Below, one piece after another: positions 31,958 to 41,979 of a DNA stretch of 64,000 nucleotides. The stretch is from Streptomyces tendae (lineage in GTDB: Bacteria > Actinomycetota > Actinomycetes > Streptomycetales > Streptomycetaceae). Positions within the stretch are counted from its first letter, which is position 1, and every line of letters starts with the position of its first letter. A program made the position numbers and the translations under genes. The stretch is from contig NZ_BMUY01000008.1 in NCBI RefSeq assembly GCF_014650435.1, positions 132,285 through 196,284 of the forward strand, given 5' to 3'. The notes under the pieces were generated by a model. It was not told the origin of the DNA, did no database searches, and worked only from the letters and a program-made list of their open reading frames with translations.

Positions 31958-34561
31958 ATGACGACTTCCGCGACCTCCGGAACCGGACCCGCCGACCCCT
32001 CGGGGCCCACCGAGAACTCCATGCGTCGCGCCCTCAAACGCGCCCGGGACGGCGTCGCCCTCGACGTGGCCGAGGCCGCCGTGCTGCTCCAGGCGCGCGG
32101 CGAGCACCTCGACGCCCTCACCGCGTCCGCCGCCCGGGTCCGGGACGCGGGCCTGGAGGCGGCCGGGCGGCCCGGCGTCATCACGTACTCGAAGAGCGTC
32201 TTCGTCCCGCTGACCCGGCTGTGCCGGGACAAGTGCCACTACTGCACCTTCGTCACGGTCCCCGGCAAGCTGCGCCGGGCCGGCCACGGGATGTTCATGT
32301 CGCCGGACGAGGTGCTCGACATCGCGCGCAAGGGCGCCGCCCTCGGCTGCAAGGAAGCCCTCATCACCCTCGGCGACAAGCCCGAGGACCGCTGGCCCGA
32401 GGCCAGGGAGTGGCTGGACGCGCACGGCTACGACGACACGATCGCCTACGTCCGCGCGATCTCGATCCGCATCCTGGAGGAGACGGGCCTGCTCCCGCAC
32501 CTCAACCCCGGCGTCATGACCTGGACGGACTTCCAGCGGCTCAAGCCCGTCGCGCCCTCCATGGGCATGATGCTGGAGACCACCGCGACCCGCCTGTGGT
32601 CCGAGCCCGGCGGCCCGCACCACGGCTCCCCGGACAAGGAGCCCGCCGTACGGCTGCGCGTCCTGGAGGACGCCGGGCGCTCCTCGGTCCCCTTCACGTC
32701 CGGCATCCTCATCGGCATCGGCGAGACGTACGAGGAGCGGGCCGAGTCCCTCTTCGCGCTGCGCAAGGTCTCCCGCGCCTACCACGGCATCCAGGAACTG
32801 ATCATCCAGAACTTCCGCGCCAAGCCCGACACGGCGATGCGCGGCATGCCGGACGCCGAACTGGACGAGCTGGTCGCCACCGTCGCCGTCGCCCGGCACA
32901 TCATGGGCCCCTCCGCCTGCCTCCAGGCCCCGCCGAACCTGGTGGACGCGGAGTACGAGCGGCTGATCGGCGCCGGCATCGACGACTGGGGCGGCGTCTC
33001 CCCGCTCACCATCGACCACGTCAACCCCGAGCGCCCCTGGCCGCAGATCGACGAACTCGCCGCGAAGTCCCGGACGGCCGGCTTCGAACTGCGCGAACGC
33101 CTCTGCGTGTACCCGGAGTTCGTGCGGCGCGGCGAGCCCTGGCTCGACCCCCGCCTGCGCCCGCACATGGCGGCGCTCGCCGACCCGGCGACGGGCCTGG
33201 CACGCGAGGACGCGACGGTCGAGGGGCACGCCTGGCAGGAGCCCGACGAGGCGTTCACCGCCACCGGCCGCACCGACCTGCACGCCACCATCGACACCGA
33301 GGGCCGTACCTCGGACCGCCGCGACGACTTCGACGAGGTGTACGGCGACTGGGGCGCCCTGCGCGAGGCCGCCGCCCCCGGCATGGCCCCCGAGCGCATC
33401 GACACCGACGTACGCGCCGCGCTGGCCACGGCGGCCGACGACCCCACGAAGCTGACGGACGACGAGGCGCTCGCCCTGCTGCACGCCGACGGCCCGGCGC
33501 TGGACGCCCTGTGCGAGGTGGCCGACGACGTGCGCAGGTCGGTGGTCGGCGACGACGTGACGTACATCGTCACCCGCAACATCAACTTCACCAACGTCTG
33601 CTACACCGGCTGCCGTTTCTGCGCCTTCGCCCAGCGCCGCACGGACGCCGACGCCTACACGCTCTCCCTGGACCAGGTCGCCGACCGCGCCCAGCAGGCG
33701 TGGGAGGTGGGGGCGGTGGAGGTCTGCATGCAGGGCGGCATCCACCCCGACCTGCCCGGCACGGCGTACTTCGACATCGCGCGGGCGGTCAAGGAACGCG
33801 TCCCCGGCATGCACGTGCACGCGTTCTCGCCGATGGAGGTCGTCAACGGCGCCACCCGCACCGGGATGTCGATCCGCGAGTGGCTGACCGCGGCCAAGGA
33901 GGCCGGCCTGGACTCGATCCCGGGCACGGCGGCGGAGATCCTCGACGACGAGGTCCGCTGGATCCTCACCAAGGGCAAGCTGCCGACGGCCACCTGGATC
34001 GAGGTGATCGAGACCGCCCACGAGCTGGGCATCCGCTCCTCCTCGACGATGATGTACGGCCACGTCGACCAGCCCCGCCACTGGCTGGGCCACCTGCGCA
34101 CGCTCGCCGGGATCCAGCAGCGCACGGGTGGCTTCACGGAGTTCGTGACGCTCCCCTTCATCCACACGAACGCGCCGGTGTACCTGGCGGGCATCGCCCG
34201 GCCGGGCCCCACCTCGCGGGACAACCGCGCGGTGACCGCGATGGCCCGTCTCCTTCTCCACCCGCACATCCCCAACATCCAGACGAGCTGGGTGAAACTG
34301 GGCACGGAGGGTGCGGCGGAGATGCTCCGTTCCGGCGCCAACGACCTGGGCGGCACCCTCATGGAGGAGACGATCTCCCGCATGGCGGGCTCGTCCTACG
34401 GGTCGTACAAGTCGGTCAAGGACCTGATCGCGGTCGCGGACGCCGCGGGCCGCCCGGCGAAGCCGCGCACCACGCTCTACGGCCCGGTCCCCGAGGAGCG
34501 GCAGCGGGCGGCGCGGGACTCGGACGGGCACCTGCCTCGGCTGCTGCCGGTCCTGGACTGA
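31958..34561 (+). CDS. fbiC: 7,8-didemethyl-8-hydroxy-5-deazariboflavin (FO) synthase
   Basis: Bifunctional radical-SAM enzyme making FO, the chromophore of coenzyme F420, from tyrosine and the flavin intermediate 5-amino-6-ribitylaminouracil. 867 residues hold CofG and CofH halves. The CofG 4Fe-4S cluster is CRDKCHYC (C89, C93, C96). The CofH cluster is CYTGCRFC (C548, C552, C555). Length matches actinobacterial FbiC (about 850). The enzyme supplies F420 for Ddn-like reductases such as the one at 29766. Confidence 0.97.
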   Translation: MTTSATSGTGPADPSGPTENSMRRALKRARDGVALDVAEAAVLLQARGEHLDALTASAARVRDAGLEAAGRPGVITYSKSVFVPLTRLCRDKCHYCTFVTVPGKLRRAGHGMFMSPDEVLDIARKGAALGCKEALITLGDKPEDRWPEAREWLDAHGYDDTIAYVRAISIRILEETGLLPHLNPGVMTWTDFQRLKPVAPSMGMMLETTATRLWSEPGGPHHGSPDKEPAVRLRVLEDAGRSSVPFTSGILIGIGETYEERAESLFALRKVSRAYHGIQELIIQNFRAKPDTAMRGMPDAELDELVATVAVARHIMGPSACLQAPPNLVDAEYERLIGAGIDDWGGVSPLTIDHVNPERPWPQIDELAAKSRTAGFELRERLCVYPEFVRRGEPWLDPRLRPHMAALADPATGLAREDATVEGHAWQEPDEAFTATGRTDLHATIDTEGRTSDRRDDFDEVYGDWGALREAAAPGMAPERIDTDVRAALATAADDPTKLTDDEALALLHADGPALDALCEVADDVRRSVVGDDVTYIVTRNINFTNVCYTGCRFCAFAQRRTDADAYTLSLDQVADRAQQAWEVGAVEVCMQGGIHPDLPGTAYFDIARAVKERVPGMHVHAFSPMEVVNGATRTGMSIREWLTAAKEAGLDSIPGTAAEILDDEVRWILTKGKLPTATWIEVIETAHELGIRSSSTMMYGHVDQPRHWLGHLRTLAGIQQRTGGFTEFVTLPFIHTNAPVYLAGIARPGPTSRDNRAVTAMARLLLHPHIPNIQTSWVKLGTEGAAEMLRSGANDLGGTLMEETISRMAGSSYGSYKSVKDLIAVADAAGRPAKPRTTLYGPVPEERQRAARDSDGHLPRLLPVLD

Positions 34562-34663
34562 GGGCCGCGGGCCTCGGCGGGCTCGCGCTTCGGGAGTGCG
34601 GCGGCCGCGCAGTACGATGATCGGGCCCCCGGTGTGTCGGGGTTCTCGTAGCTGAGGAGATGC

Positions 34664-35233
34664 GTGCCCGTGCCTGCCCGACTTCCCTCATGGGCGTGGG
34701 TCTCCGGTCTGACCGTGGGGGCGATAGCCGCGGTGAGCGTCCTGGCCGTACAGGCGGACCAGGGCCCCCACCCCACCGCCGCGGCGACGAAGCCGAAGCC
34801 GTCCGCGTCGGCGGACGCGCACCCCAAGCCGAAGGAGACCGCGCCGGCCCCGGTGCCGGAGGGCTCCGGCACGGGGCGGCGCGTCGTCTACTCGGTGGGC
34901 CAGGACCGGGTGTGGCTGGTCGACGCCAGCGACGCCACCCGGCGGTCGTTCAAGGTCTGGCCGGGCACGGTCGACCCCGACCCCGGCAAGTACAGCGTCG
35001 GCTCCCGCCGCCAGGATGCGACGACGGGCTCCGACGGGGTGCGGATCGAGCAGATCATGTACTTCACCCAGGAGGACGGCGTCTGGGTCGCCTTCTCCAA
35101 CGCCGTGGACGGCTCCTCGCCGCCGCCGCCCGTGGACGGAATCAAGACGGGCGGCATACGGCTGCCCAAGGCGGACGGCGACGCGCTGTGGGAGTTCGGC
35201 ACGTCGGGCACGACGGTCACCGTGGTCTCGTAG
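34664..35233 (+). CDS. Membrane-anchored or secreted protein of unknown function
   Basis: A 189-residue protein with an N-terminal hydrophobic segment (WAWVSGLTVGAIAAVSVLAV). An Ala/Pro/Lys linker and a C-terminal domain of about 115 residues follow, the latter containing VVYSVGQDRVWLVDASDATRRSFKVWPG and EDGVWVAFSNAVDG, a beta-rich pattern. Not assigned to a family. GTG 34664 has GAGGAG four bases upstream; GTG 34670 is an equally good start. The hydrophobic segment is a signal anchor or cleavable signal. Confidence 0.78.
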   Translation: MPVPARLPSWAWVSGLTVGAIAAVSVLAVQADQGPHPTAAATKPKPSASADAHPKPKETAPAPVPEGSGTGRRVVYSVGQDRVWLVDASDATRRSFKVWPGTVDPDPGKYSVGSRRQDATTGSDGVRIEQIMYFTQEDGVWVAFSNAVDGSSPPPPVDGIKTGGIRLPKADGDALWEFGTSGTTVTVVS

Positions 35234-35269
35234 CGCACCTGGTTTCGTAGGTCACCGTGCTCTCGTGAG

Positions 35270-35779
35270 TCACTGCGGTCTCGTGGCCTCCGCCTCGCCG
35301 GACGGCAGGTGCGCCACGATCAGCACGACGCCGCTGAACAGCAGCACCCGCGTCGCCGCGTCCAGACCGTTCCAGTCCTCGGACTGCCACATCGCGAACC
35401 ACTCCCCGCCGATCGCGAGGAACCCGGCGCCGAAGAGCAGCATCAGCATCAGCGTGCCGTACGTGGTGAAGCGCCGCGCGGGAGCGTGCTGCCGGCGTAT
35501 CCAGAGCCAGGTCGCCCAGATCAGCACCAGCGCGGCCGCGGTCTCCCACACGATGATCGCCACGTAGGCGGTGTCCTGGAGCCCCTTGCTCGTGATCGCC
35601 CGCCACATCAGGTCGTCGTCCTTGAACGTCGTGTCCATCGCGAGGACGTGATGCACGTACTGCTGGTTGTTGTCGAAGTCGGTGATGTTCCCGAGGGCCA
35701 CGAGGGCGATGTAGAGGGCGAGGACCGCGGTGAGCACGGTGGAGGCGAGTAAAAGGGTGCTGCGGGGGATGTTGGTCAT
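35270..35779 (-). CDS. DUF2165-family small membrane protein
   Basis: A 169-residue protein with four predicted membrane segments: STLLLASTVLTAVLALYIALVALG, AYVAIIVWETAAALVLIWATWLW, TTYGTLMLMLLFGAGFLAIGG and the last before the C-terminus. The conserved TDFDNNQQYVHHVLAMDTTF and EWFAMWQSEDWNG signatures are those of DUF2165, a family of unknown function. Convergent with the gene at 34664. Confidence 0.88.
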   Translation of the reverse strand: MTNIPRSTLLLASTVLTAVLALYIALVALGNITDFDNNQQYVHHVLAMDTTFKDDDLMWRAITSKGLQDTAYVAIIVWETAAALVLIWATWLWIRRQHAPARRFTTYGTLMLMLLFGAGFLAIGGEWFAMWQSEDWNGLDAATRVLLFSGVVLIVAHLPSGEAEATRPQ

Positions 35780-35872
35780 GGCAGCACTATTTCGAAACCG
35801 AGGGCCCCGCCAGTAGGCAGGGCCCTGGAACGTGATCTCTTCGCAGCGTTTCGCCGGTGAACTCCCCGGCGG

Positions 35873-37105
35873 CTAGCGGCCCGTGCAGACGGCCGTGTCC
35901 ACCAGGTCGAAGACGTGCTGGTGGGCCGCCATCATGTCGGCCGGTTCGGCGGCCACCGAGCTGGACAGGGCCGTCGTCGCCACCGTGGCCGCGCGGCCGT
36001 CCCGCGTGGCGCCGCCGTAGGTCTCGTAGCCGTGGATGGAGCCGCCGTGGCCCCACAGCTCGACGCCGCAGGACAGGGAAGTGCGGAAGAGACCCAGGCC
36101 GTAGCCGGTACCGGGCGCGGGAGCCCCCTCGGTGACCGGGACCGTGGTCTGCATCTCCTTCAGCTCGGCGGCCTCCAGGACCTCGCCGCCGAGCAGGGCG
36201 GAGAAGAAGCGGTTGAGGTCGCGCGGGGTGGTGACCAGCTGCCCGGCGGCCCATGCCTGGGACGGGTCGAGGCGGGTGATGTCCGCCATCGGAGCGCCGG
36301 GGATGGCGGCGGCGTAGCCCTTGGGGTGGGCGCCCCGGATGCCGCGCTCGCCGACGCCCGGCCAGTAGGTGTCCTTCAGGCCGAGGGGGCGGATGATCCG
36401 GTCGGTGATCTCCTCGCCGAAGGGGCGGCCCGTGACCTTCTCGACGAGCAGGCCCGCCAGGACGTAGTTGGTGTTGCTGTACTGCCACTTCGCGCCGGGC
36501 TCGAACGCCGCCTTCTGGCTCAGGGCGAGGTCGATCAGGTCACGCGGGTTGTAGTACGTGTCGCGGACCTCGAACGGGTCCAGGCCCAGCGTCTGGACGT
36601 AGTCGGGCAGGCCGCTGGTGTGCTGGAGCAGGTCGCGCACGGTGATCCGGCCGCCGTCGATGCCGTCGCCGCGCACCAGACCCGGCAGGTACGTCTCGAT
36701 CGGCTCGTCCAGCTTCACCTTGCCCTCGCCGACCAGTTGGAGCACCACCGCCGCGGTGAGGGCCTTGGTGTTGCTGCCCGCCCTGACCTGTCCGTTGACC
36801 GGCACGGACGCGCCGGTCGCCAGGTCGCCGGTGCCGGCCGTGTAGTCGCGGACGCGTCCGTCACGTCCCTGGTCGGCGACCAGCGCGGCGGGGAAACGGT
36901 CCTCGCGCACCAGGTCCTTCGCACCCTCGCGCACGGCGTCGCGGTGGCCGGCGTGGTCCGGGGCGCCGTAGGCCACGGAGCCGGTCACGGCGAGGCCGCC
37001 GCCCAGGACCGCGAGCGCGGCGACCACCGACAGCACACGCCCGCGCCGCTTCCTCGGCTTGGACGGGACGGAGGCGGAGGCGGAGGGGGAAAGGCGGTCG
37101 GACAC
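35873..37105 (-). CDS. Secreted serine hydrolase, class C beta-lactamase/D-Ala-D-Ala carboxypeptidase family
   Basis: A 410-residue exported enzyme with signal VLSVVAALAVLGGGLAVTGSVAYGA. The catalytic triad elements are SNTK (Ser111, Lys114), YSN (in QYSNTNY) and the HGG motif (GHGGSIHGY). The family includes D,D-peptidases, esterases and beta-lactamases; a role on cell wall or exogenous esters is possible. GTG 37105 with GAGAGGA upstream is chosen; an earlier frame would include non-coding sequence. Not proven to confer resistance. Confidence 0.9.
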   Translation of the reverse strand: MSDRLSPSASASVPSKPRKRRGRVLSVVAALAVLGGGLAVTGSVAYGAPDHAGHRDAVREGAKDLVREDRFPAALVADQGRDGRVRDYTAGTGDLATGASVPVNGQVRAGSNTKALTAAVVLQLVGEGKVKLDEPIETYLPGLVRGDGIDGGRITVRDLLQHTSGLPDYVQTLGLDPFEVRDTYYNPRDLIDLALSQKAAFEPGAKWQYSNTNYVLAGLLVEKVTGRPFGEEITDRIIRPLGLKDTYWPGVGERGIRGAHPKGYAAAIPGAPMADITRLDPSQAWAAGQLVTTPRDLNRFFSALLGGEVLEAAELKEMQTTVPVTEGAPAPGTGYGLGLFRTSLSCGVELWGHGGSIHGYETYGGATRDGRAATVATTALSSSVAAEPADMMAAHQHVFDLVDTAVCTGR

Positions 37106-37262
37106 GGGGATTCCTCTCAACAAGGCTGCTCTCGGAACGCCTTGAGCCTTTCGCGAACCGGCCGCCCGCTCGATGGGGCCAGGCGGCGGAACCGGGGTGT
37201 ACCTTCCTCCACCCCCGACCGGCTGTCCCACTGGCGGCCGGCCCTGCCCCGCCGCCGATCCG

Positions 37263-37613
37263 TCACCAGGCCGCCCCCACGACGAGCGCCGCGGTGCTGA
37301 GTGCCAGATAGCAGAGGGGAAAGGCGATGTTGTGGAAGACCCGGGCGCGGACGTGTGCGGCGACCGCGCCGACGAAGAAGAGGACGAGGCCGACCGCGGC
37401 CGCGATGCCGAGCGGCCGGAGACCCAGCAGGCCGACGAGGAGCCCCGCGGCTCCCGCCCCCTTGAGGCCGGCCAGCCACGGGAGCCACGACGCGGGGACC
37501 CCCACCTCGGCCGAGTTGGCGAGGACGAACGGGGCCCGCAGCAGGTCCGCGACGGCGATCCCGGCGTTGGCGACGATCGCCACGACGGTGACGGTCACGT
37601 AGGCGGTGTACAC
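37263..37613 (-). CDS. DoxX-like small membrane protein
   Basis: A 116-residue four-helix membrane protein of the DoxX family (DoxX_2 type). Hydrophobic blocks: YVTVTVVAIVANAGIAVADLL, WLPWLAGLKGAGAAGLLVGLLGLRPLG and the following two. Relatives act in thiosulfate or quinone redox or as integral partners of stress systems; no function is set here. It has a GTG start. Divergent from a LysR gene, which probably controls it. Confidence 0.85.
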   Translation of the reverse strand: MYTAYVTVTVVAIVANAGIAVADLLRAPFVLANSAEVGVPASWLPWLAGLKGAGAAGLLVGLLGLRPLGIAAAVGLVLFFVGAVAAHVRARVFHNIAFPLCYLALSTAALVVGAAW

Positions 37614-37674
37614 GGGGACTCGCTTCCTTCCAGTGGCTTTCCTCCAGGCTCACCGCAGCCCACCGCGACGTCCA

Positions 37675-37688
37675 ATACCTGCTTCTAT
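37675..37688. promoter_or_regulatory. Candidate LysR box between DoxX and LysR genes
   Basis: ATA-N8-TAT with flanking CC/GG half-symmetry lies in the 86-bp divergent region, 11 bases before the LysR start. This is the usual form of a LysR autoregulatory site. Confidence 0.4.
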
Positions 37689-37699
37689 AACCTGGTGGA

Positions 37700-38596
37700 A
37701 TGGATGTCGACACCCGATTGCTGCGGTACTTCGCGACCGTGGCGGAGGAAGGCAGCCTGACCCGGGCGGCTCAGCGGCTGTACGTCTCCCAGCCCGCGCT
37801 GACCAAGCAGATCCGGCAGCTGGAGTCCGCACTGGGCGTGCCCCTCTTCACCCGCTCGCGCAGCGGCATGGCCCTCACCGGGCCGGGCCGGGCGCTCGCG
37901 GCGCGGGTGCCCGCTCTCCTCGCCGGGTGGGAGGCGGCACTGCGCGAGACGAGGTCCGCGGCGCGCCGGGCGGACCGGATCCTGCGGGTCGGCTTCCTCG
38001 CCAGCGCCGCCAACGAGGCGACGCAGCCGATCATCGCCGAGTTCGCCCGGCGCCGTCCGGACTGGCGGGCCGAGATGCGGCAGGCCGCGTGGTCGAACCC
38101 GACCGCGGGACTCGCCGACTCGGACGTCGACGTCGCCCTGGTGCGGCTGCCGTTCCCCGGGCAGGAGAAGCTGCGTGTGGTGGAGCTGTTCAGCGAGCCC
38201 CGCTGCGTAGCACTCCCCGAGACCCACCCGCTGGCCGGGCGCGAGACGATCGACTTCCGCGAGCTGTGGGACGAGCCCTTCGTGGCCGCCCCGCCCGAGA
38301 CGGGCCCCTGGCGTGAGTACTGGCTGGCCGCCGACGAGCGCGACGGCCACCCCGTACGCATCGGCGCGGTCACCGAGCAGCCCGACGACTGGCTCACCGC
38401 GATCGCCAACGGCTACGGCGTCGCGCTCGCCCCCGAGTCGGCGGCCCGCTTCTACACCCGCCCCGGCGTCGTCCACCGTCCCGTCACCGGGGTCGCCCCC
38501 AGCCGGGTCGCGGTCGCCTGGGCCCCCGCCGACGACGCCGACCCCGTGGTCCGGGACTTCGTCCGCTGCTGCCGCGAGGTGTGCGCGGGCGCGTGA
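37700..38596 (+). CDS. LysR-family transcriptional regulator
   Basis: A 298-residue regulator. The N-terminal winged helix-turn-helix is LLRYFATVAEEGSLTRAAQRLYVSQPALTKQIRQLE (residues 5-40). The C-terminal effector domain starts with ILRVGFLASAANEATQPIIAEF and includes LPETHPLAGRETIDFREL. Divergent from the DoxX gene. It probably senses a small acid or redox compound; unknown. Starts at ATG 37700; no clear ribosome site. Confidence 0.93.
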   Translation: MDVDTRLLRYFATVAEEGSLTRAAQRLYVSQPALTKQIRQLESALGVPLFTRSRSGMALTGPGRALAARVPALLAGWEAALRETRSAARRADRILRVGFLASAANEATQPIIAEFARRRPDWRAEMRQAAWSNPTAGLADSDVDVALVRLPFPGQEKLRVVELFSEPRCVALPETHPLAGRETIDFRELWDEPFVAAPPETGPWREYWLAADERDGHPVRIGAVTEQPDDWLTAIANGYGVALAPESAARFYTRPGVVHRPVTGVAPSRVAVAWAPADDADPVVRDFVRCCREVCAGA

Positions 38597-38699
38597 ACGT
38601 TTCCACACCGTTCCGACCCTGACCGACCACTTCTGTTCGCATACAGTGCTGGACGTCGTACGTGTGGACAGTGGTGGGCAGTGCCGAGGGGAGGTCCGG

Positions 38700-39815
38700 G
38701 TGAGCGGGACAGCCGGCGCCGTCTGGGGGCGTGCCGAGCAGCAGGACTTCCGCAGCCGGGTGCGCGGGACACTGCTCGGCGTGGCCGTCGGGGACGCCCT
38801 GGGCGCGCCCGTCGACTCCCTCGCCCTCGACGCGATCCGGGAGGCCCACGGCGCCGAGGGGCTGTCCGACCTGGCCCCCGCCCACGGCCGGCGCGGCGCC
38901 GTCACCCACCTCACCCAGCTCACCCTGTTCTCCGTGGACGGGCTGATCCGGGCCCAGGTACGGCGCGACACCGGCGCCTGGCACCCGCCGACCGACCTGC
39001 ACCGGGCCTACCGGCGCTGGGCCGCCACCCAGCGCGACTGGGGACCCGACCTGCGGCGCAAGGACGACGGCTGGCTGGCCCACGAGGAGTGGCTGTACGT
39101 CCGCCGGGACGCCCCGCGATCGCTGCTGCTCGGCCTCGGCGACGAGACGATGGGCACCCCGGAGGCGCCCAAGAACCCCGACGAGCGCGGCCCGGAGGCC
39201 GCCGCCCGCTCGGCGCCGTTCGGGCTGCTGGTCGGCTGGGAGCCGCAGCTGGTGGCCCAGCTCGCCGTGGAGTGCGCGGCACAGACCCACGGCCACCCCA
39301 CCGGCTGCCTGGCGGCGGGCGCGTACGCCGTGATCGTGCACGGGCTGGCCCGCGGCGAGAGCCTGGACGCCGCCGTGCAGCGCGCCCTGGCGCTGCTCGT
39401 GCCCCGGCCCGGGCACGAACCCGTCACGACCGCCCTGCAGCATGCGCTGGGCGCCGTGCGGCAGGGGCTGCCGACCCCGGCGCGGGTGACCGAGCTGATC
39501 GGCGCGGGCACGGCCGAGGGCCTGGTCGCCGCCGCCGTGTACTGCGCCCTCGTCGGCGAGGACGTACGGCACGGGCTGCGGCTCGCCGTCAACCACGACG
39601 GCCCCTCGGCGGCGACCGGCGCCCTGACCGGCGGCCTGCTCGGCGCCCTGCACGGCGAGACGGCCCTGCCCCCGGCCTGGCTGGCCGAACTGGAGGGCCG
39701 CCCGACCGTCCTGGAACTCGCCGACGACTTCGCCATGGAGATGACCCAGGGCCCCGCCCTCCACGGCCCCGCGGGCTCGTCCCCCGGCTGGCTGACGCGG
39801 TACCCGCGGGGCTAG
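38700..39815 (+). CDS. ADP-ribosylglycohydrolase-fold protein, probably metal-site deficient
   Basis: A 371-residue protein of the DraG/ARH fold. The opening RSRVRGTLLGVAVGDALGAPVDSL is typical. The magnesium motifs are altered: the usual T(D/E)DT is replaced by THLTQLTL, and the C-terminal NxGGDTDT is NHDGPSAATGAL. The nucleotide fold is kept but the binuclear metal site may be lost, so it may bind ADP-ribose without hydrolysis. It could be a sensor or act on an unusual substrate. GTG 38700 follows GGGGAGGT. Confidence 0.8.
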   Translation: MSGTAGAVWGRAEQQDFRSRVRGTLLGVAVGDALGAPVDSLALDAIREAHGAEGLSDLAPAHGRRGAVTHLTQLTLFSVDGLIRAQVRRDTGAWHPPTDLHRAYRRWAATQRDWGPDLRRKDDGWLAHEEWLYVRRDAPRSLLLGLGDETMGTPEAPKNPDERGPEAAARSAPFGLLVGWEPQLVAQLAVECAAQTHGHPTGCLAAGAYAVIVHGLARGESLDAAVQRALALLVPRPGHEPVTTALQHALGAVRQGLPTPARVTELIGAGTAEGLVAAAVYCALVGEDVRHGLRLAVNHDGPSAATGALTGGLLGALHGETALPPAWLAELEGRPTVLELADDFAMEMTQGPALHGPAGSSPGWLTRYPRG

Positions 39816-39886
39816 CGACGCCGGGGCACGAGGACGGGGCACGAGGTCGGTCACGTTTCGAGAAGCGTTGGCGGGTGGGCCGCGGC

Positions 39887-39892
39887 TAGCGT
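39887..39892 (+). promoter_or_regulatory. -10 element (TAGCGT), leaderless start
   Basis: TAGCGT is separated by seven bases from the ATG at 39900. Confidence 0.6.
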
Positions 39893-39899
39893 GGCAGCC

Positions 39900-40310
<411 letters not shown>

Positions 40311-40395
40311 AGCGGGTGTAGACGGGTGTCCGGCCGGTGACCACGCACCGTGGCCACCGGCCGGACACCGGGTCGTGCGCCGTCCGGGCGGGGGC

Positions 40396-41979
40396 TCAGT
40401 CGCCCACCCGGCTGCGCCCCACCGCGTCGTCCACCCCGCCGGCGGGCGTCGGGATCGCGGCCGCCGCGCCGGAGGCGTCGCCGTCCCCGTCCGTGTTGAC
40501 GCGCTCGATGATCGCCAGCCGCTCCGGGGTGTCCTCCGGCTTCAGATAGCCGACCAGGACGTACAGGACCAGCGAGACCGCCAGCGGCACGGAGACCTGG
40601 TACTCCAGCGGCACCCCGCCGTCCACGCTCCAGTTGATCGGGTAGTTGACCAGCCAGAACGCCACCAGGCCCAGACCCCAGCTGGTGAGCGCCGCCGTCG
40701 GGCCCGAGCGGCGGAAGGGCCGCAGCAGACCGAGCATCATCGGGATCGCGATCGGACCCATCAGCCCGGCGACCCACTTGATCACGACGGTGATGATGTC
40801 CTTGAACGTCGGCGAGTCGACCTGCGTCGCCACCGCCATCGAAAGACCGAGGAAGATCACCGTCGTCAGCCGCGCCGCCAGCAGTCCGGACCGCTGCCCC
40901 CAGCCGCGCGCCCGCTTCGACAGCACCGGCGCCACGTCACGGGTGAACACGGCCGCGATGGCGTTCGCGTCCGAGGAGCACATGGCCATGGTGTGCGAGA
41001 AGAAGCCGACGATGACCAGCCCGAGCAGCCCGTGCGGCAGCAGCTGCTCGGTCATCAGGGCGTAGGAGTCGGAACCGTCCGCCTTCTGCGACTCCACCAG
41101 CAGCGGCGACATCCACATCGGGAAGAACAGCACCAACGGCCAGACCAGCCACAGCACCGCCGACAGCCGCGCCCCCCGCGTGGCCTCGCGGGCGTTGGCC
41201 GTGGCCATGTAGCGCTGGGCCTGGTTGAGCATGCCGCCGTTGTACTCGAAGAGCTTGATGAAGAGGAAGGCCAGCAGGAACACCGTCCCGTACGGGCCGA
41301 CCAGCGGTTTTCCGTGGCCCTGGAGGGCGGGCTCGTCCCAGACGCCGAAGAAGCCGCCGTGGTCGCCGAGCTTCATGACGACGGCCACGAACATCGCGAC
41401 ACCGGCCAGCAGCTGGATGATGAACTGGCCCAGCTCCGTCAGCGCGTCCGCCCACAGGCCGCCGATCGTGCAGTAGATGCCCGTGATGACGCCGGTGATC
41501 AGGATGCCCTGGTTGAGGGTGATGCCGGTGAAGACCGACAGGAGCGTGGCGATGGCCGCCCACTTCGCGGCCACGTCCACGATCTTCAGCAGCATGCCGG
41601 ACCAGGCCAGCGCCTGCTGGGTGGGCAGGTTGTACCGGTTCTTGAGGTACTCCAGCGGCGAGGCCACGTGCAGCCGTGAGCGCAGCCGGTTGATGCGCGG
41701 CGCGAACAGCTTGGAGCCGATGGCGACGCCGAGCGCGATGGGGAAGGACCACGTCACGAAGGACGTGACACCGTAGGTGTAGGCGATGCCGGCGTAGCCG
41801 GTGAACATCACCGCGCTGTAGCCCGACATGTGGTGCGAGATGCCGGACAGCCACCACGGCATCTTGCCGCCGGCCGTGAAGAAGTCGCTGACGTCGTCCA
41901 CGCGTTTGTGCGACCAGACGCCGATCGCCACCATGACGGCGAAGTAGCCGATGAGCACGGACCAGTCGAGACCGTTCAT
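40396..41979 (-). CDS. Sodium:solute symporter (SSS family)
   Basis: A 527-residue transporter with 13-14 membrane segments. It starts WSVLIGYFAVMVAIGVWSHKR and shows DDVSDFFTAGGKMPWWLSGISHHMSGYSAVMFTGYAG, the typical SSS signature, plus SSDANAIAAVFTRDVAP. It imports an unknown solute (sugar, carboxylate or urea types are all possible) with sodium. Start at ATG 41979 after GGAAGGGG. The acidic Gly/Ala C-tail is cytoplasmic. A -35-like TTGACC lies about 140 bases upstream on the minus strand. Confidence 0.92.
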   Translation of the reverse strand: MNGLDWSVLIGYFAVMVAIGVWSHKRVDDVSDFFTAGGKMPWWLSGISHHMSGYSAVMFTGYAGIAYTYGVTSFVTWSFPIALGVAIGSKLFAPRINRLRSRLHVASPLEYLKNRYNLPTQQALAWSGMLLKIVDVAAKWAAIATLLSVFTGITLNQGILITGVITGIYCTIGGLWADALTELGQFIIQLLAGVAMFVAVVMKLGDHGGFFGVWDEPALQGHGKPLVGPYGTVFLLAFLFIKLFEYNGGMLNQAQRYMATANAREATRGARLSAVLWLVWPLVLFFPMWMSPLLVESQKADGSDSYALMTEQLLPHGLLGLVIVGFFSHTMAMCSSDANAIAAVFTRDVAPVLSKRARGWGQRSGLLAARLTTVIFLGLSMAVATQVDSPTFKDIITVVIKWVAGLMGPIAIPMMLGLLRPFRRSGPTAALTSWGLGLVAFWLVNYPINWSVDGGVPLEYQVSVPLAVSLVLYVLVGYLKPEDTPERLAIIERVNTDGDGDASGAAAAIPTPAGGVDDAVGRSRVGD

